A stretch of DNA of 64,000 nt from Closterium sp. Naga37s-1 (lineage: Eukaryota > Streptophyta > Zygnematophyceae > Desmidiales > Closteriaceae): NCBI GenBank assembly GCA_947471745.1, contig CANJKZ010000723.1, positions 7,446,501 through 7,510,500 of the forward strand, read 5' to 3'. The position numbers and the translations under genes are program-made. Below are positions 41,527 to 52,996 of this stretch, one piece after another; the stretch's first letter is position 1, and each line of letters begins with the position of its first letter. A model generated the notes under the pieces. That model searched no databases. It saw only the letters and a program-made list of their open reading frames with translations, and was not told the DNA's origin.

Positions 41527-43079
41527 TACCATAATATGACCAGCGGAGGGAATACCGCATCAGGCCTCTCTTCAATACGACTTGCAGAGTTGCACCATCT
41601 ACTTAACATATTTTGACTTCATGCTTGCACATAAGCTCATTCACAAGCTAGGATGAATTCATATAGAATGTACTGCCTTTTCAAACCAGTAACCGAACTG
41701 TACCGTAAGGTAAGTCTTACGTGGGCTGTTTTGAAGCTCCGGAGTTCGAACGAACCATGACCACACATCCCACCGAGAATCTGACACCACCTGCCATGCT
41801 CGCGACTGCGCTGCTCTCTACTCGCATCGCATTGTCCAAGAGGTGACTCGTCTCGCTCTGTGAGTCGCAGACGCATGTACAGCGCATTTATGTGCATGTC
41901 GATACATACAGTATCATATTCTTCAGTGTTAGTTTCCAGCTGCAGCATCAGCGGGTGGGTATAGTGTGCTCCAGCCGTCAACGGGTGTTCGAGCGAGGTG
42001 CTTGCAGTGGTGATCTTCGTGCTTCGAAGCAATATAGAATCTAGGTCGCCGTTGCGATCTCGCTGCGTGTCGCTGAGCCTTACGAACGACGGTCAAGCGG
42101 TAGGTCGCGTGCAACCGCTGCAGCAGCTGCAACAACAGCAGCAGCAGTAGCAGCAGCCGTATTGATTTAGACGTGTCCGCTTCGGCCTTCTCGGCGCCGT
42201 TGCCGCACGCTCTCCACGCGTTCGCTCCTCCTACACCGCTGCACTGCTGAAAGCACTGAATCCACACTGCTGAAAAGCTTAACGCAGCGGCTCAACTGCA
42301 TCAAACTTCACCAGTGTGCATCAAGCCTTACTGAGATCGCGGATGATCGCGGGATGATCGCGGGATGATCGCGGGATGATCGCGGGTTGCTCGCTGTCTG
42401 GAAGGCTTTACCGAATTCGCTGTGTAGTAGTCGAGTGGTGCGAGCTCGTTCGCTCCCGGCGGGGACTATTGAACCGAACCCACAGCTGAATTCAGTGACC
42501 GTCGAATTCAGCCATTCCTTCGGTCCTCTCGCGTCCTGACTTTTTGTGACTCCCGACTGGGAAGTCACTCTGTCGGATCCAGTTGCTTCTTGAGTGCTCA
42601 CTCCTCTCGCACATCCTGCCTGTTGCGACACCGCATCCTGTGTAGCGGTGAAGCGTCGTCGCATCAAATCGCACCCCGTGAAGCCTCTGGACGTTGAGCC
42701 CACAGAAGCGTCGTTTATTGTGACGGTCGGCTTAGTAGGACTTCCGGGGAATCGTTCCGTTGGATCCACGTGAGCGGCCAGGTCATCCCGTTTTAGAGGA
42801 TCTCACCTTGAACCGCTTACGTGGGATTCAGATTCATCTCAGCTGGGATTCGTCTCATTGGGACTCACCTTAGAAGGGCCCATCCCGAGAGGACGGGTAA
42901 CAGAAGGACCCTGTTCTATCTAACGGCGTGCTCTGTGCGTACCAGCCATTCAAGGCAGATGAGCCTTCTCACCGCCACACCCGGACCTCAGGCCCACACT
43001 GCACCCCTCCTCCAGTTATCCCGTCCGCTTGCCCTCCTGATATCGTGAGCTGACTCTCTAAGGCAGTCCAGGGAACGGT
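41527..43079. other. Intergenic; includes a short 13-bp tandem repeat
   Basis: No gene recognised. GATGATCGCGGGA-type 13-bp units are repeated about four times at 42340-42390. A CAG/GCAGCAGC-rich patch lies at 42110-42150. The 3' part probably contains the promoter and 5' UTR of the LIP1-like gene. Confidence 0.5.
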
Positions 43080-46000
43080 GTGCAGCGGTGCAGAGCGGTG
43101 GAGTTGATGAGCCAGTGGCAAGATGGCGGTCAGATGGGGGCGGCGGGGGGAGGCTGGGCGGGCAGAGGGGCGGGCGGGGGCGGAGGAGGGGGAGGGGGAG
43201 TGGGAGGAGGTGGGAGTGTGCCAGCAGGACAAGTTCGTGTGATGGTGGTTGGGGACTCAGGTACGTGTGGAGTGGAATGGAGGGGAGAAGAGAGGGGTGT
43301 GGAATGGGGCTTCAGATGACACAGGTAATGCAAAATGTGCATTTATTGCAGATAGATACAAAAGTTGCAGTTATATAAAAGCCATGCGGCCACTCATTTA
43401 CACGTGCATTCAAAGCACATCCTCTCTCCCAGTCCCTCTCCCTCTCTCATTTGCTCGCCCTCCTCTTGTCCTCCCAACCCCACTCGCTCCCCTCCTCCCC
43501 CCCTCTCAAACTCCCTCTCTTCTCTCCTGCTTCTTCATGCCACCGGTGCCGCCTCACCCATTGTGTGGCACAGGGGTGGGCAAGACGTCCTTGGTGCATC
43601 TCTTTCTCAACGGCCACCCTACAGCACAGCCTCCACGTACAGTCGGCTGCACTGTGGGCGTCAAGGTGAGACGGCTAGCAGTGAAGGGCGTGAAGGTGAG
43701 ACGGTGGAGAGTGAAGGGCGTATAGGTGAGGCGGCTTGCAGTGAAGGGCGTCAAGATGACACTGCTAGAAGTGGGGCGAATATGAAGGGCGTCACAGTGG
43801 GATGAGTGACTAGCTATATCCATCGCAACCTGTCATGCTTGAAGCTTTTTGAGTTGGCTGAAAAAGCATGGAGTATCGGTCGCGTTTGGAGCTGGCATGA
43901 GTATTTCTTTTCCCCTCAGATGCTCAGGTCGCGTTACTCTCGCGTTATTGTCGTTATCTGCATGCCTCCAATGCGCTCTATGCTGAATATCCCTCTTGTG
44001 CGGCGCATGTGTCTGTGGGACGTGGCATGGCTTGTTATGGCATGGCATCATGAATGATGGCATGGCATGGTGACATGGTATCATGACATGGTATGGCATC
44101 ATGGCATGGCATGGCATGGCATGCACAGTACATGGAGTACAGCCCCCAGGCAGAGCCAGTGCCAGGGGACTCCACATCCCACCTGCGCACAGACCCAAGC
44201 AGCAGCAGCGTCAGCAGTGGGGTGGCAGCGGTGGGCAGTGGTGGTGGTGGTGGAGGCGAGGAGGGGCGGCGGGGGTTCTTTGTGGAGGTGTGGGACGTGT
44301 CAGGCAGCGAGCAGTACAAGTCGTCTCGCTCGCTCTTCTACGACCAGATAAATGGTACGTGTGGATGGGTCTACTATTTGGTCCATTCGCCACAAGGATT
44401 ACTGGCATTCGCCACAAGGACACCCCGTGCTGCAGGGCCGGGTCAAGCTGCTGCGCACTGCCAGGAGCAGCAGAACACCGCGTATACTCCGTGCTCATGC
44501 CCCACCGTCTGCCCCTCTCACCACCCTCCTTCCTTCCCTCTCCCCCCTCCACTGCCGCCCCCTTCTCTCTCCTCCTCCCCCCCCCCCAGGTGTCATCTTT
44601 GCGCATGATCTCTCGCGCAAGAAGTCGAGAGTCGCAGCGTTGCAGTGATGGACGAGCTGGTCCGCAGCGGCACCTTCTCCGCGCCCTCCCACGGGCACCG
44701 CGAGGGGCAGCTCCCCGTCCCCCTCCTCGTGATTGGCAACAAGGACGACCTCCGAGACAAGGACCCCGTGCTGCAACTACAGGGCCGGGTCAAGCTGCTG
44801 CGCGCTGCTACTGTGCTCCTCATGCCCCACCCTCTGCCCCTCCCATCCCCCTCCTTCCTCCCCTCTCCCCCCCCTCCACTGCCTCCCCTTCCCCCCCGCC
44901 CTCCACCCCCTCGCAGGCGTCATATTCGTGCATGACCTATCCCGCAAGAAGTCGAGAGTCGCAGCGTTGCAGTGGATGGACGAGCTGGTCCGCAGCGGCA
45001 CCTTCTCCGCGCCCTCCCACGGGCACCGCGAGGGCCAACTGCCAGTCCCCCTCCTCGTGATTGGCAACAAGGACGACCTCCGAGACAAGGACCCCGTGCT
45101 GCAGGGGAGGGTGAAGCTGCTGCGCGCTGCTAGGAGCAGCCGGACGTTGGAGTATGCGATGAAGCATGCCAAGACCGTTGTGGAGCGGTACGGGCTGAGG
45201 TCGTTTGGAAGGCGGAAGCGGGGCGAGCTGCCCGAGTATATCCGGAATCCCAGAGGCGCCGGGCTGATTGCGGTGAGTGGGGTGGGGTGGGGGTGGGTGG
45301 GACGATTTTTTAGTTTTGACTGGTAGGAGAGGAGGTTTGGGGTGGACACAAAGTTGGGAGGGAGGAAGATGATGGAGCTGGGCTCGTTGCGGTGACGGTG
45401 AGTGAGTGAGTGAGGTTTTGAGTCAGCTGGGCAGAAGAGGCCAGGAAGGAGCAGCAGGACGTTGGAGTATGCTATGAAGCATGCCAAGACCGTTGTGGAG
45501 CGGTACGGGCTGAGATCGTTTGGAAGGCGGAAGCGGGGCGAGCTGCCGGAGTATATCCGGAATCCAAGAGGCGCCGGGCTCATTGCGGTGAGTGGGGTGG
45601 GGGGTTGAGGCGACTGGGAAGGTGTTTGAGTCGAGTCACGAATAGGAGGAAGTGAGGGGGGAGTTGGCAGAGTACATTCGAAGTCCCAGGGGCGCGGGGC
45701 TCATTGCGGTGAAGTGAGTGAGTGGGAAGATCGAGTCTTAAGTGGGAAGATTTTCGAGTCTTGGAAAAAACAAGGGCAAAACATGCAGGGGGAGGTGCCA
45801 GAGTATGTTTGGAATCCCAGGGACGCCGGGGTCATTCTGGTGAGTGGGGGTGAGTGGAGGTGAGTGGAGTGGAGGGGGGTTGAGGCGCCACTGTTGTTGC
45901 TGCTGCTGCTCCTGTGTGGTCGAAAGGAAGGGCGAGGGACAGAAGCAATGGCACGAAAGCAGGGGTGGATGGAACAGGGCGCTGTCGCTGATTATGCTTG

Positions 46001-49000
46001 CCGACCCTGGTCCCAGGTGCGTCGCTGCTGCCACTGCAAGCCTCATTTATTCTGCCACTCATGCTTTCCTCTCCCTCGCTCTGTCCTCCCCCTCCTCCGC
46101 CCGTGTGTGCTGGCCCACAACACAGTGTGCGAAGCAGGGCCGCCTGGACCTGGCAGCAGTGGACGCCTTCTTCCTGCAGGTGAGCCAGCGAGTCCCTCCA
46201 ATACGGAGCAGCTGCACCAGGTGCATGAATGAACAGCGGGTGAGACAACAGCAGGTGTGGCAGCAAAAGGTGCGAAGCAGGGCCGCTTGGACCTGGCAGC
46301 AGTGGATGCCTTCTTCCTGCAGGTGAGCCTGGTAACAGCGAGTCGCTGTCTTGCCGCAGGCCAGGCCACCACCTGTCGGGCTGTGGCTGCCCCGCTTGCT
46401 TGCTTACTTGCTCACGAGCATTCTTGAGTCGACTCAAAAGGTGACTTCTGAGTCGACTCAAATGTCACCACCTGTGGCGCTGTGGCTGCCCTGCTTGCTT
46501 GCTTTCTTGCTTGCTTGCTCACGAGCGTTCTCATCATGCTGATCACCACCCTGTGGCTGCCCTGCGCAGCGAGGTTGTTTTTGAGACGTCTCAAAAACTT
46601 GCTCACGAGCATTCTCATCAGGCTGATCACCACCCTGTGGGTGCCCTGCCCTGCTTGCTTATGAGATCTCTCAACACACAGACCAGCAGTCGTGACTCGT
46701 GAGCATTCCCAAAGCCCCTTGGATTGTCCTCGCTTCCATGTCTTTCCCTTACCCTGCAGCACGTTGCCACCTCACTCCCTCCTCCTGCCCTCACGTCACC
46801 CTAAAGCCCATCTCCTCCAATTCGTCCCCCCCTTCCCCTCCTCCTCCAGCTCATCAAGCGGCGCTATTTCACAGAGCAGCTCACAGCACTACCCTCGCCT
46901 TCCCGCTCCTGGAGCCAACCATTCCTCTATGTAGAGGGCATGGAGGGTATGGAGGGAGAGTTGAACGCGGATGCGCTGCTGCTGCCCTCCTCGTCTGCCC
47001 GCACTGGCGGGGAGCAGCAGGGGTCGCGTGGGAGAGGAGAAGGGGCTGTGGCGGGGCTGTATTGCTTCAACAGCCTGCGAGGCTATAATACCAGGTGGGT
47101 AGGGCTCTTGAGGTGCTGAGTTTGGGGGTTGTATTGGGAGGGAATGGAGGGAATGGGGGGAATGGGGGGCATGGAGGGGGAGTTGAACGCGGATGCGCTG
47201 CTGCTGAGGCGTCCTCGTCTGCCCGCACTGGCGGGGAGCAGCAGGGGCCGCGTGGGGGAGCAAGGGCTGTTGCAGGGCTCTATCGCTTCAACAGCCTGCG
47301 AGGCTCTGATACCAGGTGGGGCTCTCGAGGGGTATTTTTTTAGGCATCTTACTTTGGCCGCCTTCTTTTTGAAAAGAGAGGCCTTTTGCGAGGCGTCTCA
47401 CAAAGTAGGCCTCTCTGCATGTGCATGTGTATGTGTATGTGCATGTGCATGTGCATGTGCATGTGCACGTGAGGAACGTGGATTTCTTTAGTCTGCACAT
47501 GCGTGTGCCTGTGGCATGCATGCACGTGTGCCGTGCACGGGCATGTGTGGGTGCACTTGGGCCGAATCGAAAGTCGTGTGTGCTTGTGTGAATCAACATT
47601 TGGGCATGTGGCGAATCAACATTTGGGCATGTGGCGAATCAACATTTGGGCATGTGGCGAATCAACATTTGGGCATGTGGCGAATCAACATTTGGGCATG
47701 TGGCGAATCAACATTTCTCTCTCACTCACCTTTCTCACTCCCAGCATTCCCCTACCCCTACTCCTCACCACTTCTTCTCCCCCTCGCCCCCCTCCCACCC
47801 GTCTTCCCCCTCTCCACCTCTCAGCATTGAAATCGAGTCATTTGGCTCGCTAGACCAAGAATCAACCAACAGTCACAGCAGCACGCTCGCGCTTTGAGTC
47901 GACTCAAAGCCTCCTCGCCTCTCTCCCTCCCACCCTCCCCACCTCTCAGCATTGACATCGAGTCTTAGGCACACCCGACCATAGAATCAACCACCAGTCG
48001 AGTTTTGAGATGTCTCAAAACTTCTCCCTTCTCTTTTCCCCCTCGCCTCCCTCCCGCCCCCTTTCGCCCTCCCCTCCTCTCAGCATTGACATCGAGTCAT
48101 TCGGTTCCCCAGAAGACTGAAATAACCACCAGTCGCAGCAGCACGCTTGCGTTTTGAGTTGAATCAACCCCTCCTCGCCTCCCTCCCTCCCGCCCCCTTT
48201 CACCCTCCCCTCCTCTCAGCATTGACATCGAGTCATTCCACATCCGACTATCGAATCAACCACCAGGCGCAGCAGCACGCTCGCGTTTTGAGTTGACTCA
48301 AAGCCTCCTCGCCTCCCTCCCTTCCGCCCCTCTTCCCCTGCCCCACCTTTCAGCATTGACATCGAGTCATTTGGCACACCCGACTACCGAATCAACCACC
48401 AGGCGCAGCAGCACGCAGGCAAATACCCCTTCGAAGATGATGAGGAGGACGAGGAAGGGAGGGGAGAGGGGGAGGGGGAGGAGGAGGAGGAGGAGGAAGA
48501 GGAGCAAGGGCATGATTGGCGGGAGCAGTGGCAGCAGCAGTGGCAGCAGTGGCAGCAAGAGTGGGTGAATCAGTCTTCCTCTCCTCCCCCTGCTGCCTCC
48601 TCCTCTGCAGCTGAATCTTATCTCCTTTCTGCGTTGTCTGCTTATCCAACCACAACCACCACCGCCGCCACCACCACTACCACCAATCTCGCCTCTTCAA
48701 TTGCACCCTCAAAAGGTAATCATGGTTCCTTCTATGGGCAGCAGCAGCAGCAGAATAACCTCAGTAACCATTTTTTCACATCTGCCTCATCCTCTGCTGC
48801 TGCTGCAGCAGCTGCTGGTACTGGTGATAGTGGTGATGGTAGCGCCTGTGGAAAAGACAGCTTTAGTATCAATATCAGCGGCAGCGACCGAGAGGATTGG
48901 TCTGTCCTCCTGCAGTCCTCTGCAGTTGATGTGGCAGCAGCACCAGCATCAGCAGCAGCAGCAGCACCCGCAGCAGCAGCACCACCACCACCAGCAGCAC

Positions 49001-51699
49001 CACCAGCAGCAGCAGCAGCACCACCACCACCACCAGCACCAGCACCAGCACCAGCAGCAGCACTAGTACCAGCACCGCCAGCAACAGCAATGGCAAGACT
49101 GGTTAGAGGCGCACCCCCTGGTGTGCTTTCATCGGCTGAGGCTGCAGGGCTAGGCTCAGCAACACAATCGGGTGTTTCTGCACAAGCAACTGACGTGGCT
49201 CCAGGACAAGCAGCAGTAGCAGCAGCAGTACCACCAACACAAGCAACAGCAGCACCAGCACAAGCAGCAGCAGCAGCAGAAGTAGCAGCAGCATCAACAG
49301 GACCGCTAACAGTCTTAAAACCATCATTGAGGCAACCAGGGGTAGCACAATCATCATCTGCTGCTGGGCCTGATGAGACATTGTCAATGGCCGCAGCATC
49401 TGCAGCAGCAGAGGCGAGAGACAATTTAGCTGTACCAGCAGACCCTGAACGAGCAGGAGCAATTGCAGTAGCAGCAGCAGCGCAAAGAAGGGAAGATGCA
49501 GCAGGTGCAGTAGCAGGGGGAGCGGCGCCTATTCCTAGTGTGAGAGAAGCAATGGTGGGTGAATACGATACACATGAATTAAGCCACGCAGCAGAGCATG
49601 ACTTAGGGTATTCAAGCCCACAGTTCATGCCAACAGCAACAGCAACAGCAACAACAACAGCAACACCAGGGGCAACAGCACCATTAACACCAGCGGCAAC
49701 ACCAGCAGCGCCGTCACCTGCCACCCTGTCTGCTCTTGAGAGTTCTTACAGTCACATGCCTGCAGCCTTATGTGCCACAGCCACTCCCGATGCTGCACGA
49801 ATGGGAGCAGCAGATGGGACCCTTGGAACCACAAGCGCAAGAGGGGATGAGGAGGATATGATAGGTGCTGCTGCCGCGCCTGCTGAGTCTGTTGCTGCAA
49901 GTATGGGAGCAGCGGACGGGACTAATGGCACCACAGGCACAAGAGGAGATGAGGAGGAGACGACAGGTGCTGCTGCCGCCACCGCTGCTGCTACTGCTAC
50001 TGCTACTGCTGTTTCTGCTGCTACCGCTGCTGTGTCTAGTACTGCACAGCCACCATGTCAGAAAGGGAACAATTGTTCAGCACAACCACCTTTACAATCA
50101 CCTCAGTCTCAGCCTCCGTCCCATGTGGGAATGACTCAACCTGTACCTGATCCTGGCACTTCCATTTCTATGCATCAACCCTCTGCTATCCCTGACCCTA
50201 CTGGGCCTCTTGAGACGCCACGCCAGCGGATTCCTGCTGGTTTGTCGGCTTTTCCTGGTCCTACTGGAGCTTTTAGATCAGTGGAAATGCAGGCACAGCA
50301 GCCCTTGCTAGCAGCAGAGTCAAGACTGGTTGGTGGTGGTGTGGCAACCAGTGGGATACCTGCAAGTGTCCACGGACCGTCAACTGATGCTCAGGCTTGG
50401 ATGCATGGTGGGGGCTTTACCCAATCCGGGGGGTTTGTCGTCGCTGATTCGCATTTGCCACCGCACACTGCTATTGGGCACTTGGCTTGTGCGTTTGAGT
50501 ATCTGTCTATGGTGGAAGTGGGTGATAAGAGGGATGTGGGGCTGGAAGAAGCAGCGGCTGGAGGGGGAGGAGGAGGAGGAGGAGGAGGAGGAGGAGGAGG
50601 AGGAGGAGGAGGAGGAGGAGGAGGAGGAGGAGGAGGAGGAGGAGGAGGAGGAGGAGGAGGAGGAGGAGGAGGAGGAGGAGGAGGAGGAGGAGGAGGGGGA
50701 GGAACAGCAGGAGGAGCTACATTAGGAACAGCAGAATCAACGGTTCCAGCAGCAACAGCGCCAGCAGCAGCAGCACCAGCAGGAGCAGCGCCAGCAGGAG
50801 CAGTAGGAGGGCAGTCTAGAGTAAGTCATGGTACATCACATGGCTTGCATGCGGTTATTTCTGGTGATAACTTGCTGCAGCAGCACGCACAGCAGCACAC
50901 ACAGCAGCACACAGAGCAGCACACAGAGCAGCACGCACAGCAGCACGCACAGCAGCACGCACAGCAGCACGCACAGCAGCAGCAGGAGCTGGAGAAACGT
51001 GGCGGTGACAGTGGCGTGGGAGAGAGGGCAGCAGCAGCAGCAGCAGTGGGGGCAGCCACAGCAGCGGCAGTGCAGTCACGAGCGGGAGGAGACGCATGGG
51101 CGTTCTTTTCAGGGAGGAGAGAAAGCTCTGCTGTGGCTGCGGAACCCACAGGCAGGATAGGTGCTCACTTTGAGGAGCGAGGCAGAGAAGGAGCAGGGGA
51201 AAGAGAGGGAGTAGGGAGAGCTGGAGGAGCAGAAGAAACAAGGGGAGCAGAGGCAGCAGGGGGAGCAGTGGTGGGAGGGGAAGCAGGGGGAATAGTGATG
51301 GGAGGGGAAGCAGAGGGATCAAGGGGAGGAGAAGTAGGAGGAGCGGCAGATGGAGCGGTTGCAATTCGGGCACCAACACCATCAGCAGCGGCAGGCAATC
51401 ACTCAGCAGCAGCCTGCCCACCAGGTGCAGCATCACCAGGTGCAGCACCACCAGTGGCAGCACCAGCGGCAACCGGCATAGGAACAGCACGAGCTGAAGC
51501 ATCAGAGCCAGCACAAGCAGCACAAGCAATAGAAGCAATACAAACAAGCGTTTTTCCAGGGTTCTTTGGCGGGGTCAACCCCATGGCTGCAGCAGCAGCG
51601 GCGGTTGATGCTGCTCTGGCAGCCGCTGCTCGCGGGGCAGGGGCTCGGGTTGCTGTTACCAGATCACACAGTAAAGAGGATGAATCGAGAGATGGATAG
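43080..51699 (+). CDS. LIP1-like atypical small GTPase with giant low-complexity C-terminus
   Basis: Exons 43080-43260, 43574-43665, 44129-44354, 44917-45272, 46126-46179, 46850-47094 and 48354-51699 join with GT-AG sites into exactly 1,500 codons. P-loop GDSGVGKTS (residues 58-66), TVGCTVGVK switch region, FFVEVWDVSG (G3, Asp about 147), GVIFVHDLS, and VIGNKDD (G4, about 217) match the plant LIP1/RABL3-like clade; a LIKRRYF motif in exon 6 matches the clade's C-terminal end. Arabidopsis LIP1 acts in light input to the circadian clock. From exon 7 a run of about 1,100 residues (acidic, Gln/Ala/Pro/Thr-rich, a poly-Gly tract of about 50, and Gln-His repeats) has no counterpart in the family as I know it. 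No prenylation Cys is seen at the end. Confidence 0.85.
43656..43795 (+). repeat. 30-bp tandem repeat of the LIP1-like exon 2 end
   Basis: GGGCGTCAAGGTGAGACGG, spanning the exon end and its donor, recurs at exact 30-bp steps (43656, 43686, 43716, 43746), with a further degraded copy to about 43795. The donor GT is kept in copies one to three and lost in the fourth. Confidence 0.88.
44426..44772 (+). repeat. Frameshifted tandem copy of LIP1-like exon 4
   Basis: 44590-44770 repeats the acceptor and first ~180 bp of exon 4 (true exon 44917-45272). It lacks one G at the CAGTGGATG position (44645-44648), which would create TGA if spliced in. A third, shorter fragment of the following segment (GTGCTGCAGGGCCGGGTCAAG) starts at about 44426. 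Unit spacing is about 330-340 bp. Confidence 0.9.
45443..45850 (+). repeat. Three tandem copies of the LIP1-like exon 4 end
   Basis: 45443-45596 is a near-perfect copy of the exon 4 end with its GCG/GTGAGTGG donor; shorter and more diverged copies end at about 45715 and 45840. All lie in intron 4. Confidence 0.88.
46267..46325 (+). repeat. Tandem copy of LIP1-like exon 5
   Basis: TGCGAAGCAGGGCCGC…TTCCTGCAG followed by GTGAGCC repeats exon 5 (46126-46179) about 141 bp downstream. The acceptor context is changed to AAAAGGTGCG. Confidence 0.85.
47145..47320 (+). repeat. Tandem copy of the LIP1-like exon 6 end
   Basis: The segment from GAGTTGAACGCGGATGCG to GATACCAG with donor GTGGGG repeats the exon 6 end (about 46955-47094), with small indels that change the frame. 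Confidence 0.87.
47590..47717 (+). repeat. 23-bp minisatellite in intron 6
   Basis: GAATCAACATTTGGGCATGT plus GGC, repeated at exact 23-bp steps from 47590 (about 5.6 copies), with no relation to an exon. It is preceded by a TGTGCATG array at about 47415-47470. Confidence 0.92.
47824..48300 (+). repeat. Four tandem copies of the LIP1-like exon 7 start
   Basis: CAG plus CATTGACATCGAGTCATT and about 50 further bp recur at 47825, 47950, 48084 and 48220, ahead of the real exon start at 48354 (spacing 125-136 bp). Each has its own pyrimidine tract and acceptor AG. Only the last leads into a long open frame. Confidence 0.9.
50555..50705 (+). repeat. GGA triplet array encoding poly-Gly
   Basis: About 50 uninterrupted GGA triplets in the coding sequence of the LIP1-like protein, encoding a glycine tract. 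This is probably length-variable. Confidence 0.95.
50878..50990 (+). repeat. CAGCACGCA array encoding Gln-His repeats
   Basis: About a dozen 12-bp CAGCAGCACGCA/CAGCAGCACACA units encode HAQQ/HTQQ/HTEQ repeats in the LIP1-like C-terminus. Confidence 0.9.
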
Positions 51700-52349
51700 G
51701 TGGATATGGAATACTAGGTTTTTTTATGTGTACTATTTCCACCACTATTTCAAATTCATTTCGGCCGGCCTTGTCTGCTGACGATACAAGAAGTACGGTA
51801 TTGTGCAGAGAAAGTTATTTGTATTGTGTTGTGTGTCCGTTGCGTTCCAGTGCAACTGGCACCAGCACATTGTGTTTCCATTTACGGTACCAGTACTGTA
51901 TTTCCCTTTTCATAAGGAAGGGGAGGGGAGGCAATAGCTGTGGTGTATATTGGCTTGGCGCAAATTGCAGTTGGAGTAAAAACACCTGGAGATATACACC
52001 CGTCCTCTTGCCTACGGCAATCTCTTGTACACGTTATGACAATCTTTTTACGAAATAGACTCATTGATACCTACCGGTATTTTCTATGCGCCTCAAGAAT
52101 GGGCATGCGCATGTATGGACTGTGTCAGAATGCCTGCCCATGAAACGACTCATTCATACGCATGCCAGTAGCTCACATCAAACGTCACACTTCGTGTGCT
52201 CTTAATTCCTGGTCCTGTGTATGGGTACTACTACTGCCCCATGTGACGCCCTCTGAAGCAACCCAATCCCCTACAGCTAGCCCATCCAATCTTATCCCAT
52301 TCCCCCCAAATTCTACTTCCCCCTTAGAAACAGCTATCCCTGGGCTCCT

Positions 52350-52385
<36 letters not shown>

Positions 52386-52470
52386 GGGAGGGGCAGCAGG
52401 GGCGTTAGGTAGTTGCTACGAGTAGCTCCAGCTTAGCTTTATGTGAATGCGAGGAGATCGAGTAGGGCTG
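51700..52470. other. Intergenic between convergent genes
   Basis: 3' flanks of the LIP1-like gene (+) and the peptidase gene (-). No gene recognised. A CAG/GCA run of about ten triplets is at 52350-52385. Confidence 0.5.
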
Positions 52471-52479
52471 TTAAGAAGC

Positions 52480-52721
52480 GCATCTGAGCGTCCATCGCAA
52501 TGGTGTCAAACGTGGGCACGTGCACAGACACGCTCTGCACCCGCGGCACTTGTGGCACTTGCAGTGGCGCTAAGCTGAAGCGGAAGCAAGGAGCTCCAGG
52601 AGGGCGGCTACGAAGCGGAGCTGGGCGTCCATTGCAATGGTGTCAAACGTGGGCACGTGCACAAACACGCTCTGCACCCGCGGCACCCACGACTCTTGCG
52701 GCACTTGCAGTGGCACGACGC
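52480..52721 (-). repeat. Two tandem copies of the peptidase last-exon end, past the stop codon
   Basis: The segment encoding SVFVHVPTFDTIAMDAQLRF (in the gene at about 52735-52830) recurs at about 52625-52690 and 52490-52550, spaced about 140 bp apart. Since the stop is at 52722-52724, both copies are 3' UTR or intergenic. Confidence 0.9.
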
Positions 52722-52958
52722 TCAAGCGGATGCGAGGAGCTCCAGGAGGGCGGCTACGAAGCGGAGCTGGGCGTCCATTGCAATGGTGTCAAACGTGGGC
52801 ACATGCACAAACACACTCTGCACCCGCGGCGGCACTTGCGGGGGCTCTTGTGGTGACACGTGTGGCATGCGTGGAGCGAGCTGTGGGTGTTGTTGCAGGG
52901 CCTGCAGTGAAGGGTTGGAGTTGGCGTGTGGATGGTGCTTCGTGTCTGATGCTGCCGG

Positions 52959-52996
<38 letters not shown>

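Noticed and set aside
47503..47853. NQHLGMWRI repeat protein
   Set aside because: The 23-bp minisatellite shifts frame each unit; the openness is accidental and it sits in an intron of the LIP1-like gene.
48732..49724. 330-codon minus-strand frame opposite the LIP1-like C-terminus
   Set aside because: Ala/Gly/Val-rich mirror of CAG/GCA repeats on the coding strand; composition alone keeps it open.
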